Positions 32,827-41,828 of a stretch of DNA of 54,050 nt are shown one piece after another. A program made the translations under genes and the position numbers. Location of the stretch: the NCBI GenBank assembly GCA_945862295.1, contig CAMAXT010000008.1:1-54050 (forward strand), given 5' to 3'. How positions within the stretch are numbered: position 1 is the stretch's first letter; each line of letters begins with the position of its first letter. Origin of the DNA: Pseudobacteriovorax antillogorgiicola. Lineage in GTDB: Bacteria > Bdellovibrionota_B > Oligoflexia > Oligoflexales > CAIYRB01. The notes beneath the pieces were generated by a model. That model had not been told where the DNA came from. It made no database searches and saw only the letters and a program-made list of their open reading frames with translations.

Positions 32827-35692
32827 GTTTGTACTCCTTGTTATCACGGCAAAACATATAGTCCAGCTCCGCGATAAGTTTTTCTGCGTTTAGCTTTTCT
32901 AGGTATCCGGTAAAACCCGCTTGATTGCCGCGCTCGATATCAGAATTACTGAACCGAGTGGTGATTGCGATCATTGGCATGGTCGCAAATTTAGGTGTCG
33001 AACGGACTTTTTTAGCGAGTTCGAGGCCGTCCATAACTGGCATTTCAATGTCTGAAAGTACCAATGAAAAATGTCCCGGAGCAGCATCTTCAAGGGTTGA
33101 AAATCCCTCAGAACCATCGCCCGCGACTTCTGTCATAAATCCCGCTTCTTGTACGACTTGACGGATGTAGTTTCTGAAGAATGAGCTGTCTTCGACGATT
33201 AGAATGCGATGCCGCCTTCTTATTGAATTGAGAGAGTTGCCTACTGAAGCAGTAAGGCCTTCTGGGACGGGCTCCCCCTCGATTCTTGCTTTTAAGGAGT
33301 CGATCATACCAAGAACGTCAACGACAACAATAACGCGTTCTTGCGCGACCATTGTTCCAAGAATTCCAGGACGATCTTTTACCGTTTGATCTATTTCTGA
33401 TGCTATTGAAACGACGTCTTGAATTTCTTCTACCTCGATTCCGAAGTAACGATCTCCTCTTCGAATTACGACGACTGAAATCTTGTCTTCTTGAGACTTT
33501 TTCTTCTCAAAGGGCAGGTGGAGAAACTTTGGGAGTGAAAAAATGGGCAGAAGAGTATCGCGGTATCGAATAACTTTCTGCTCTCCCGACAATTCGAAGC
33601 GCGAAGTTTCAAATTCTTCGAGGCGAGACACGATAGTAAGGGGTATGGCATAACTACCTGGAGCACCGACATCAACCAAGAGAAATTCAGAAGATTCGAC
33701 CTGCTGTCGGTTAATTTTTGAGACTTCATTCGGCTTTGCGGAGATCGTTTCGTCGGCATCAGGCGCAAGCCTAACAGTTCCGGAAATCCCAAGAACATCG
33801 ATCGTTAAAGCTACGGACCCATCACCCATGATTGTCGCGCCAGAAAAGAGTGTCAGCTCCTTAAGAAATTGCGATAGCGATTTCACAACAATGTCAGCTG
33901 AGTCTTCAATCTCATCAACAACGAGGCCAAACAAAAAATTGTCTGCATTTAGTACGACAATATTGAGAACCGAACCGTTTTCCTTGGCTACCTTTGTCGT
34001 AAGTTCTCGTTTGAAGAGGATTTCGGCAAGGTTGACAAGAGGCAAAAGTCGACCTCGCAAACGTAGGACGGGCCGACCTTGGAGATACTCAATTTTCTCG
34101 CTCCGTGCCTCAGATTCGTCAATCCGCAGAAGCTCTACGAGCTTAGTCTGAGGGATCGCAAATCGTTGTTGAGCTGTTCGTACAATTAGCGCTGGAACGA
34201 TCGCAAGCGTGAGAGGGATTTTTAGTTTGATTGTAGAACCTGACCCTGGGGTACTTACTAGGTCGACAACGCCCCCAATTCGTTCGACATTGGTGCGGAC
34301 AACATCCATCCCAACTCCGCGACCCGAAATGTTGGAAACTGAAGTCGCAGTTGAGAAGCCTGGAGCAAAAATCAAATACTGCACTTCGCGGTCTGTCATC
34401 TTTGCAAATGCTTCAGCTGTTACCAGTCCATTTTCAACTGCTTTGGCACCGATTTTCTGTCGCTCTAAGCCGCGACCGTCGTCTGCGATTTCAATAATTA
34501 CTTGCCCACTTTCATGGTGCGCCTTAATGCGAATATGCCCGACATCTGATTTACCAGCTTTGCTGCGTTCAGCGGGAGATTCAATACCGTGGTCAATGGC
34601 ATTTCTAACTATATGGGTGAGAGGATCCTTGACAGCTTCAATAATTGTCTTATCGAGTTCGGTCTCGGAGCCTAGCAACTCAAGCTCAATTTTTTTCCCA
34701 AGATCGCGTCCCATATCCCGTACGACTCGGTTGAATTTATTTAAGATGTTCCCAATAGGCTGCATGCGAGATTTCATGACTTCGGTTTGCAGTTCGGCTG
34801 TGAGAACGTTGAGACGCTGGCTGAGTTTGCCGAAGTTGGCGTCGTCGTCATTCGTTTTGGCGTGCTGAAGGAGTTGATTACGGATTAATACGAGTTCTCC
34901 GACGAGATTCATAAGATTGTCAAGAAGGGAAACGTGGACGCGAATGGTCTCAGACTGCGAGTCGTCGGATTGCTTTGATAGGTCAGATGGAAGCTTCGAA
35001 ATCTGAGGAACGGTAACTTGCTTTGCTTTCAATTTTTCCGAAGCAGCACTCGACTTTTCGTGCACCGGAGGTGTGGGAGAATCATCAAAGAGTCCAAATC
35101 CTGGACTTTCCGGCTCCCCATTAGTGTTATTATTGTCTTCCACTAGTGCGCCTCCTTCTTGTTTGGTTGCAGCTGGGAGGCTCGGCGCTATTGCCGCGAA
35201 ACTGCTCGTTAAAGGTACATTCGCCGAATTGCCGCTGTTATCGGCTGGTATCGATTTATCTTTAGTTGGTGGCTCAAGTCCGGTGATGGAAAGTTCAGCT
35301 ATGGCTACAAGTTTAGGCAGAAACGATCCAAGCTTCGATTTCATATCCGGTTCAAGTTTGTCTTTGCGGATGCCCTCGAGAAGGGTTGTAATAATATCAA
35401 TTCCGGCGTAGAGACTGTCCACTAAGGACGGGATAACCTTTGCTTGTCCCTTTCTTACTGGGTCCAGACAGGTTTCCATGGCGTGCGCAAGTTGACCCAC
35501 TTGCGAAAAACCAAAAAGCTGCGAAGTTCCTTTGATGGTATGCATATCTCGGTAAATTGCTGCTAAAATTTCTTTTCCCGAATTGCCCGATTCGATAGCA
35601 GACAGATTTTTTGAAAACCTCTCAACCATTTCGGTGCATTCGTCGAGATATTCGGCGAGCGCTGCTTCTTTTAATTTTGAAGTAATTGCCAT
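32810..35692 (-). CDS. cheA: Hybrid CheA histidine kinase with C-terminal receiver
   Basis: A 960-residue kinase: an N-terminal Hpt/P1 domain with the phospho-His in DMHTIKGTSQLFGF (about residue 52), a long Ser/Pro/Asp-rich linker (130-245), a P3 dimerisation helix pair (LLDNLMNLVGELVLIRNQL), the HATPase core (HIVRNAIDHGIE; DDGRGL; GRGVGMDVV), two CheW-like domains (about 500-640 and 680-800), and a receiver at the C-terminus (LIVEDSSFFRN, Asp in LVLSDIEMP, Lys in GYLEKLN). This order matches FrzE-like hybrid kinases, in which the attached receiver modulates or drains phosphate. It is encoded directly after the second CheA of the operon. Confidence 0.93.
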   Translation of the reverse strand: MAITSKLKEAALAEYLDECTEMVERFSKNLSAIESGNSGKEILAAIYRDMHTIKGTSQLFGFSQVGQLAHAMETCLDPVRKGQAKVIPSLVDSLYAGIDIITTLLEGIRKDKLEPDMKSKLGSFLPKLVAIAELSITGLEPPTKDKSIPADNSGNSANVPLTSSFAAIAPSLPAATKQEGGALVEDNNNTNGEPESPGFGLFDDSPTPPVHEKSSAASEKLKAKQVTVPQISKLPSDLSKQSDDSQSETIRVHVSLLDNLMNLVGELVLIRNQLLQHAKTNDDDANFGKLSQRLNVLTAELQTEVMKSRMQPIGNILNKFNRVVRDMGRDLGKKIELELLGSETELDKTIIEAVKDPLTHIVRNAIDHGIESPAERSKAGKSDVGHIRIKAHHESGQVIIEIADDGRGLERQKIGAKAVENGLVTAEAFAKMTDREVQYLIFAPGFSTATSVSNISGRGVGMDVVRTNVERIGGVVDLVSTPGSGSTIKLKIPLTLAIVPALIVRTAQQRFAIPQTKLVELLRIDESEARSEKIEYLQGRPVLRLRGRLLPLVNLAEILFKRELTTKVAKENGSVLNIVVLNADNFLFGLVVDEIEDSADIVVKSLSQFLKELTLFSGATIMGDGSVALTIDVLGISGTVRLAPDADETISAKPNEVSKINRQQVESSEFLLVDVGAPGSYAIPLTIVSRLEEFETSRFELSGEQKVIRYRDTLLPIFSLPKFLHLPFEKKKSQEDKISVVVIRRGDRYFGIEVEEIQDVVSIASEIDQTVKDRPGILGTMVAQERVIVVVDVLGMIDSLKARIEGEPVPEGLTASVGNSLNSIRRRHRILIVEDSSFFRNYIRQVVQEAGFMTEVAGDGSEGFSTLEDAAPGHFSLVLSDIEMPVMDGLELAKKVRSTPKFATMPMIAITTRFSNSDIERGNQAGFTGYLEKLNAEKLIAELDYMFCRDNKEYKRATNS

Positions 35693-35713
35693 CAGATCCC
35701 CATCCCTTTTTGA

Positions 35714-38254
35714 CTAACAGTCAAGTTTACGCCCTAAAACGGTCGGTAGATCCAGTATCGTCACGTTGTGGTTTCGAATGAAGGTATTGCCGACGACTCC
35801 CTTTCGATCGCGAATGGTGTCGGAAACTTCATTATCGCTGCCAGCGATATCCACAAGTGTTGAAACTTCAAGGCCGAAAAACCCATCTTTTCCTTTTGCT
35901 ACAATGGTCGGTATTCGCTCCTTTGGAGCGGCGGAGACGGCCAATGATGGGGAAAGTTTGAGAAGCTTTTCAACTGAGAAAAGTGGCATTATGCCGTCGC
36001 GATAAATGACCACTCGTTCAGCGCCACTTCTCTGAATTTTTTTGAAATCAATTTCCTCCAATCGAAACACTTGTTCGAGGGGAATCCCATAGAGCGCTGT
36101 TGAGTCAAGATGAAATAAGAGATAGTTCCGCTCAAAGGCTTTTTGTTCATTGTGCTGGTCGACTTCCTTTTCTTTATGGCGATCGCTTGTTTGAGCCATG
36201 TTTTTGAGGCCGGCCAGGTCGCTAATTCCATTGACATCAATAATCAAACCTACGGTGCCGTCGCCCATGAACGTCGCGCCACCGAAGACTCCTTTTGGAT
36301 TCAAGTAGGCTGGAATTCTTTTAACTACGATTTCTTCAGAGTCAGATATTCCGTCTATTCGTAAGGCGTACTCGGTGTTTTCGGCCTTCAAAATCAACAC
36401 TTCTACAACAGCCGCGTTCGAGGGTGCCGCCTGTGTTGCGACCGTCTTGAGTTTGAGAATTTCAGCAAGTTCTACGAGAGGAAATAGTTGATCGTTACAG
36501 CGCAGAACTAGACCTGAGGCTACGCTTTGAACCATGCCGTTGAATTGGCTGGCTTCAATGCGAATGACGCGAACGATTGCATCTTGAGGAACTGCAAACG
36601 ATCGACCAGCCGCTTCGACTAGGAGTGAGTTGATGATGAGAACTGATTTTGGAATCGGTAATCTTAAATTGAAGGTTGAACCGGCTCCCGGTTTTGATTC
36701 TATTTGAATTTGACCACCCACAGCCTCAACCGACGATCGCACCATATCCATACCGACACCGCGCCCAGACACGTCGGTAACCTTTGCTGCTGTGCTAAAA
36801 CCGGAGGCGAAGATAATGCCTAAGGTCTGTTGCTCGGTCATGTTGTTTAGTTGCGCTTCAGAGAAAAGCTGCTTCTCCAAGGCCTTTGCTCGTATTTTTG
36901 CTGGGTCGATACCACGACCGTCATCGGAAATTGAAATCACAACCTCATCGCGGTGTTCTACGCATTTTATCCGCACAGATCCACCCTCGGATTTGCCAGC
37001 AGCTAGCCTGTCAGCTGGGGACTCAACCCCATGATCAGCGCTATTTCTCACTAAATGCACAAGACTGTTGCTGCACACGTTCGCAAGTGAGTTGTCGACA
37101 CGAAGTGAGTCGCCTTCGATTTCAAGCTTAATAAATTTTCCAAGATCGCGCGTAAGGTCCCTGATGATTCTGGGAATGGACTTTAGAATTCCGGATAAGG
37201 GGACTTTTCTAAGATCCGTAATGCGCGTTTGAATCGTACTATTTATCTTGTGCATTTCGTCGAGAAGCTCACCAAGGCTTTGAACATCCTTGTTGCCGGC
37301 GTAACGACGCTCCAAACCCTTGACGAGTTTGTTTACCATGTTTCGAATTACGGTGATCTCTCCTGAGTAACCCGAAAGCTCGTCGAGCATGTTGATTGGG
37401 ACGGAGATGCTGTCCTTGGGTTTTTGAACGGCCGGAGGAGCTTTGGGTGCGCTTTGTTCGGCGCTCTTGGTGCTCTGTAATTTAGAGGGACCCTCAGAGT
37501 AAGCGAGTTCTGGTAGGATGTCCTCTAGTTTGATTGTCCTAATTTCCTTTGAAGCAACGGCGGCTATAAGCAGCTTTATGCGATCAAACCCTTTGAGTAA
37601 TACCTCATAGACAGGATCTGAAAATGGAATCTGCCCTTTTTTGACTCCCGAAATAATGTCTTCATACTTGTGCACATATCTTGTCACAATATCTGTACTA
37701 AGAATTCCGCTAGAGCCCTTGATTGTATGGGCTCCGCGAAAAACTAAATTAAGGCTCTCCTGATTCGATCTGTCTTTGTCGATTGCCAGTAGTACCGGGT
37801 CCATCTCTTCAAGGATGTTGGTGGCTTCATCGATAAAGGTTGCAGTCAATGCTTGAGTTTCTCGGATGAGTTCCAGCCGGGCCTTCCCCTCTTTGTCGAT
37901 AATTGCAGTAATGCCGTCTGCGTCAATTGGCTTGTCAAAGAATGCGGAGATTTTGAGATCAAGAGCCGCGAGCGCCATTTCTTTAGTGACTAACGACGAT
38001 ACGATCACAAACGGAATCTGCAAGCCGTCTGGCAAAAGAGCTTTTCGAAGTTCAAAGCCCGTCATCTGAGGCATTTTAAAATCGCTCAAGACAAGCACTA
38101 TGTTGTCGATGTTTGAACTGAATTCCGTTACAGCGTCTTTTGGGTTATTGCAGAGAATCGGTGTATAACCGGCCTTGCGGATAGCTAGATCGTAGAGATC
38201 TAGAATTCCCACCTCATCGTCAACACATAAAATCTTCAAGTCCAAATTGGCCAT
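35714..38254 (-). CDS. cheA: CheA-like histidine kinase with N-terminal receiver
   Basis: An 846-residue CheA paralogue with reversed layout. Residues 1-125 are a receiver (CVDDEVG, Asp58 in VLSDFKMP, Lys in FFDKPID). Residues about 135-240 are Hpt with the His in GAHTIKGSSGILS. P3 (LDELSGYSGEITVIRNMV), the HATPase core (HLVRNSADHGVE; DDGRGID; GRGVGMDMV) and two CheW-like domains follow. All catalytic boxes look intact, so it should be active. It is the first gene of the chemosensory operon and lies 21 bases before the second cheA. Having receivers at opposite ends of two CheAs suggests cross-phosphorylation. Confidence 0.92.
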   Translation of the reverse strand: MANLDLKILCVDDEVGILDLYDLAIRKAGYTPILCNNPKDAVTEFSSNIDNIVLVLSDFKMPQMTGFELRKALLPDGLQIPFVIVSSLVTKEMALAALDLKISAFFDKPIDADGITAIIDKEGKARLELIRETQALTATFIDEATNILEEMDPVLLAIDKDRSNQESLNLVFRGAHTIKGSSGILSTDIVTRYVHKYEDIISGVKKGQIPFSDPVYEVLLKGFDRIKLLIAAVASKEIRTIKLEDILPELAYSEGPSKLQSTKSAEQSAPKAPPAVQKPKDSISVPINMLDELSGYSGEITVIRNMVNKLVKGLERRYAGNKDVQSLGELLDEMHKINSTIQTRITDLRKVPLSGILKSIPRIIRDLTRDLGKFIKLEIEGDSLRVDNSLANVCSNSLVHLVRNSADHGVESPADRLAAGKSEGGSVRIKCVEHRDEVVISISDDGRGIDPAKIRAKALEKQLFSEAQLNNMTEQQTLGIIFASGFSTAAKVTDVSGRGVGMDMVRSSVEAVGGQIQIESKPGAGSTFNLRLPIPKSVLIINSLLVEAAGRSFAVPQDAIVRVIRIEASQFNGMVQSVASGLVLRCNDQLFPLVELAEILKLKTVATQAAPSNAAVVEVLILKAENTEYALRIDGISDSEEIVVKRIPAYLNPKGVFGGATFMGDGTVGLIIDVNGISDLAGLKNMAQTSDRHKEKEVDQHNEQKAFERNYLLFHLDSTALYGIPLEQVFRLEEIDFKKIQRSGAERVVIYRDGIMPLFSVEKLLKLSPSLAVSAAPKERIPTIVAKGKDGFFGLEVSTLVDIAGSDNEVSDTIRDRKGVVGNTFIRNHNVTILDLPTVLGRKLDC

Positions 38255-38825
38255 AGAATCCCGCCCAACGCACTGTTCTCAATTTGAATGGATAATTAGT
38301 CATCCGAGGCGATTGCCTCAGTATCTATACTTATCATGAATAATTAATTGCTGTATACGCCGCTAGAAGAAGCCCTGTTTAAAGAAAACCGCAAATGTAG
38401 TGAAAAATTGTCTCTGAATCAGTTATTTGCGGATAATAAATAATTTCTCGTTCGTATAAAAATTTGACCGAAATGAACTAGGTTAAGTATTGAATATCAA
38501 ACGCCGATTGAGTTTGGTGTGCCTCTCTATTTTTTTAATTTTAGAAAAAATAATTTTAATCGTAAGTGCAAAAAAAAAGTGATTTAGACGGTTCAGCGAA
38601 CAGTCTATTGGTGTAGCTGACATGTCGAAAACCTTGCGGGGAATTCAGTCAAGCATCTCAGATACACACGATCAATCAAAAAAATCCGTGAAGAACGCAA
38701 ATGGAATGTCTTTTGCGGCAATTAATATGAAAGATACGTCGGCGTCACTTCGGGATCTACTAGGGTAAAAGTAGTAGCTGATGAGCATTAGGATCCACAG
38801 GTGTCAGAAGCAGCCTAGCGCATTG
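38255..38825. other. Intergenic region upstream of the chemosensory operon
   Basis: This 571-base AT-rich stretch must hold the promoter of the chemosensory operon. A hairpin GAGGC-GATT-GCCTC (38306-38319) lies in the likely leader about 50 bases upstream of the first cheA. On the plus strand TTGACC occurs near 38464, but no convincing -10 follows at the right distance. I found no sigma-54 signature. A short plus-strand frame is listed separately. Confidence 0.4.
38622..38768 (+). CDS. Possible small protein of 48 residues
   Basis: ATG 38622 opens a 48-codon frame ending at TAA 38768. The peptide is polar and Ser/Lys-rich in the first half (SISDTHDQSKKSVKNANG) and ends in SASLRDLLG, a possible amphipathic helix. 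The ribosome-binding site is weak (GGTG). No family is recognised; it is reported because composition looks protein-like and no other gene occupies the stretch. Confidence 0.28.
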   Translation: MSKTLRGIQSSISDTHDQSKKSVKNANGMSFAAINMKDTSASLRDLLG

Positions 38826-39941
38826 TTACTTGGCAGACAGATATCGTCCCGAGCTACCACTCGAATGACTAACACCTTTAGAAATTGAGATTTTTCTACC
38901 ATCGCTTTTACCGTTTTCGTAAGAACTCGAATCTCGGTAACTCGCCCCGTACCTTTTGTTGGTGATCTTTGGGTGACGAAATCTTAAAAATTCATTGATC
39001 TGTTTATCACATATTTTTACGAGGGTGGTTTGCTCGGATGAGCGCGGGACAACAGTTTCTTCGTCGAGCTTTTGGATAAATCCGGTCAAAAGACCAATCG
39101 CATAAGATCTGGCTTGAAGAGCTGAACGCCCAGTCTTTTTTCGGTATTCTTTACAAAGCGTTTGTACCTTCTGGCGAAGGAAGTGATAGACGTATTCTGC
39201 CATCAGAACATTCTGTTTCGTCCCAACAATCTCAGCTGCCTTGTACTCTTCGCAGTCTTGCGCATCGAATAGATTGGTATGAATGATGCGCACGAAAAAA
39301 TGCTTATTCAGAACCGAAAGAATCATCGAATCAACAATGTCCGTCTTTTTCTTACGCCGAGTCAGAATCGTCCAGACAAGTTCTGTCTCTTGAGCTGCTT
39401 TAATGTGCTCAATATTGTATTTTTCGTAGAGTTCGCGAACTCGGCGCATCGCTAATGCGGCTTCGTGCTCGTTTGCTGATTCGGCTAGTGACAGTAACTT
39501 TTCGGCCCTTTTTAGCAACCGTTCGTCTTCATCAGAAAGACTCTTTTCGCGCCAAGATGGAACTGCCTCTGGTAATTTCCCTGTTGCCGAGGCGGCCCAG
39601 TCAGCAACTGCCAGCATCGCGCAGGCTCTTTTAAACAAGGTCCCGTGTTGCTCGTTAAACTTAAAAACTTCCGAGACGACTTGATGAGCCATCTCGTGCT
39701 TTAACACTTCGATGACAATATCCCAGGCATGCATTTCGATGAGTTTTCTCGATATGCTGATTGTCCGGCTTTCAGAAGACCATAGTCCGAGGATAGACGT
39801 GCTGTCGGTGATGACGATTTGGGGTCTAACGAGTTTGATACTAAAATGGAATAAAACATTTTCGTACTCTTTGTAGAGCCGCTCAGTCCAGATCCTTGTG
39901 AGGTTCTGCTTGTTTTCAGCGAACGATGTTTTGAAGTCCAT
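38826..39941 (-). CDS. SprT-like metallopeptidase fused to DUF2786 domain
   Basis: A 371-residue protein. Residues about 1-130 resemble SprT-like zinc peptidases: VLKHEMAHQVV supplies HExxH and NEQHGTLFKRAC supplies the downstream His region. Residues about 135-185 match DUF2786 (AEKLLSLAESANEHEAALAM, then ELYEKYNI), with the associated C-terminal domain to about residue 320 and a basic Ser-rich tail. SprT relatives include DNA-protein-crosslink proteases, so a role at DNA is possible but not shown. ATG 39941 follows AAGGAG by four bases; a GTG at 39959 extends the frame. Isolated gene. Confidence 0.72.
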   Translation of the reverse strand: MDFKTSFAENKQNLTRIWTERLYKEYENVLFHFSIKLVRPQIVITDSTSILGLWSSESRTISISRKLIEMHAWDIVIEVLKHEMAHQVVSEVFKFNEQHGTLFKRACAMLAVADWAASATGKLPEAVPSWREKSLSDEDERLLKRAEKLLSLAESANEHEAALAMRRVRELYEKYNIEHIKAAQETELVWTILTRRKKKTDIVDSMILSVLNKHFFVRIIHTNLFDAQDCEEYKAAEIVGTKQNVLMAEYVYHFLRQKVQTLCKEYRKKTGRSALQARSYAIGLLTGFIQKLDEETVVPRSSEQTTLVKICDKQINEFLRFRHPKITNKRYGASYRDSSSYENGKSDGRKISISKGVSHSSGSSGRYLSAK

Positions 39942-40063
39942 GGTGCTCCTTATTGACACTTACCATACTCAAAAAACTCGTAGCAGACTACTGCGACGAT
40001 TGCAGCTCGATAAATATCTGGCATAATCGGCGTTTGGAGATTCAAAAAGGTGGGGCAAGGCTA

Positions 40064-40471
40064 GTGAAAACTCAGTGCATGCTCGGTGGCGGTGGTCCTG
40101 CAGGCATGATGCTTGGTGTGCTTTTAGCTAGAGCCGGTGTTTCTGTTCTCGTACTGGAAAAACATGCCGATTTTCTCCGCGACTTCCGTGGTGATACTGT
40201 TCATCCATCGACCATGGAGCTTTTGCATGAGCTAGGTTGGCTAAACGACTTTCCGAAATTACCTCATCAGAAAGCGCAGGAAGTTGCAGCTTGCAAAAGT
40301 GCAGCGCCGCCGTAAGTTTCCGACAAAGCTGATTCAATTTATTCAGGTGGTGATTCAGTCGCGGTTCATAAGCCAAATATTGGTCTCGAAGCAAAAGATC
40401 AAGCCACCATTTCTGGTACGCTTGATCTCATTAGTGCCTTATTTTTTGCAGGTTACCTGCTCGAATCTTAG
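40064..40471 (+). pseudogene. Truncated FAD-dependent monooxygenase remnant
   Basis: From GTG 40064 the frame gives the N-terminus of a PheA/TetX-type flavoprotein: GGGGPAGMMLGVLLARAG is the FAD-binding Rossmann loop, and LEKHADFLRDFRGDTVHPST is typical of one subfamily of about 400 residues. Homology ends near residue 70 and the frame stops at TAA 40313-40315. The same frame continues with SIYSGGDSVAHKPNIGLEA to a TAG at 40469-40471, which I do not recognise. About 80 percent of the enzyme is missing, so this is a gene fragment. Confidence 0.7.
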
Positions 40472-40510
40472 CGGTGGGTCCTCGCCCAGAACACATTCAA
40501 TGTCCTGATC

Positions 40511-40530
40511 AAAATGCCTGAAGCAGGCTA
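40511..40530 (-). terminator. Rho-independent terminator of the flagellar operon
   Basis: GCCTG (40516-40520) and CAGGC (40524-40528) form a stem with a three-base loop, followed on the minus strand by ATTTT. It overlaps the stop codon of the last gene of the flagellar operon. Confidence 0.5.
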
Positions 40531-41322
40531 TCTTTTTTCCCCAGCTGGTGCGATGGTCTTTTCATCTGTCGGCATGCCCTTACACTGGTCGAATTCGCTT
40601 CTCAGCGAGGTATTCATTTCTTTTAGCATGTCATACTCTTTGGCTGAACGTACGCGACCGTAGTATTCGCTGAGCGATACAGACTTATCGGCTGACATGC
40701 CTTCTAGAACGAGCGTCACTTGTTTCTGCGGAAGCTGTTTAAAAAGCTCAACAACCAAGTCGCGGTCAAGTTTCTCGAACAATGGCGCAGCTTTCTTCGG
40801 TTCCATTTTTGCGTAGAGAGAGACGAGTTTGTCGATGCGCTCGCCCTTTAGCTCTTTTTCTTTTTGAATGGTCTGAGAAAAAAAGCGGCGTTCGTCGTCG
40901 AGTCTTTTAAGTTTTTCGTCGATCGAATTTTCCAGTTTTTTCAGTTGGCCTTCGCGGTTGGTTAGCATGCTCAAACGGTCCTCGACCTGCTTTTGCTTAC
41001 GCTCGATAATATTCATATAGGTGGCTATTTCTTCTTTTTTTGCAGTCTCGGTGTCGAGACTAGGTAGGTCGAGAAGATTTGAAAGAAAGCTCTTTCGTAT
41101 TGGCTGTTCTTTTATTTCTACTTCTGCAGACTTGGCTGCCGCGTCTCCTTCGGCGGCGGGTTTGGTCTCGGTCGCAGCCTTTTCACTTTCAACAGCAGCA
41201 GAAAGTGAGAGGTCACCTACATGGATCCATCCTTGAAATGCCGAAAAAAGAACCCCGGCTACGATGACTTTAAAGATAATCAATGCAGCAAATTTTCTAG
41301 GGTCTTTAAAAAGACTCAACAT
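40528..41322 (-). CDS. MotE-like flagellar protein (MgtE-N domain)
   Basis: A 264-residue protein with one N-terminal membrane helix (AALIIFKVIVAGVLFSAF), a charged periplasmic or linker segment, a coiled coil (about 90-165, KQVEDRLSMLTNREGQLKKL) and a C-terminal MgtE-N-like domain (LVSLYAKMEPKKAAPLFEKL, then VLEGMSADKSVSL). MotE of other bacteria has this layout and is a chaperone for the periplasmic motility protein MotC. It is last in the flagellar operon, 12 bases after fliJ. The motB/motC-like partner is not in the window. Confidence 0.75.
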   Translation of the reverse strand: MLSLFKDPRKFAALIIFKVIVAGVLFSAFQGWIHVGDLSLSAAVESEKAATETKPAAEGDAAAKSAEVEIKEQPIRKSFLSNLLDLPSLDTETAKKEEIATYMNIIERKQKQVEDRLSMLTNREGQLKKLENSIDEKLKRLDDERRFFSQTIQKEKELKGERIDKLVSLYAKMEPKKAAPLFEKLDRDLVVELFKQLPQKQVTLVLEGMSADKSVSLSEYYGRVRSAKEYDMLKEMNTSLRSEFDQCKGMPTDEKTIAPAGEKR

Positions 41323-41334
41323 AAGATAATCCGA

Positions 41335-41781
41335 TCACTTCATTGAATGTTTGCGAGAAGCAAATTCGTCCATAAGTTTCTGATCTGACCTAGCGAGACC
41401 GGCCCTAAAATCATTTTCGTACTTCTCCTTGAGCTTTTCCGCGGAACGGAGCGCGGTTTCCGCTAGGACAAGTCGGGAAAACTGTTCTTTTTCTTTAGTC
41501 TCAATCTCCTGAACCTTGCGAAAAAGCTGAAACCACTGAGCTTTCACGTAATCGAGAGAGCTCTCTAGGCTGCCGAGATTTTCGCGGCTAGCTGAATTTC
41601 GTAAGCTATTCAACTTATCGACACCTTCCATGTAGGCTTTTTGGTTCTCTCTCATAACGCGTACAAGAATGACTTTCTCGTTTCGGATCTCGTTTAGGAC
41701 AGCAGCTTCTTCATCGACTTTGGTCTTTTTGACATTGATTACGGGCTGTACTCGCTTGATCTTTAACTTCGTTTCACGCAT
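41335..41781 (-). CDS. fliJ: Flagellar export protein FliJ
   Basis: A 148-residue highly charged, almost wholly alpha-helical coiled-coil protein placed directly after fliI, the canonical position of fliJ. FliJ inserts into the FliI hexamer like a gamma subunit and helps deliver chaperone-substrate complexes to the export gate. Sequence identity of FliJ is low across bacteria, so the call rests on length, coiled-coil composition and gene order. The gap to fliI is 47 bases. Confidence 0.8.
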   Translation of the reverse strand: MRETKLKIKRVQPVINVKKTKVDEEAAVLNEIRNEKVILVRVMRENQKAYMEGVDKLNSLRNSASRENLGSLESSLDYVKAQWFQLFRKVQEIETKEKEQFSRLVLAETALRSAEKLKEKYENDFRAGLARSDQKLMDEFASRKHSMK

Positions 41782-41828
41782 CTAGAGAACGCTCCTTGGT
41801 ACCTTGACTGAGTGATTAAGACAGTCGG

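Noticed and set aside
32827-32847. Longer CheW start at 32847
   Set aside because: The GTG at 32826 has AAGGAG at ideal distance; the longer frame includes that site in its coding part.
38464-38490. TTGACC as a plus-strand promoter upstream of the 48-residue frame
   Set aside because: No acceptable -10 box lies 16-19 bases downstream and the frame starts over 130 bases away.
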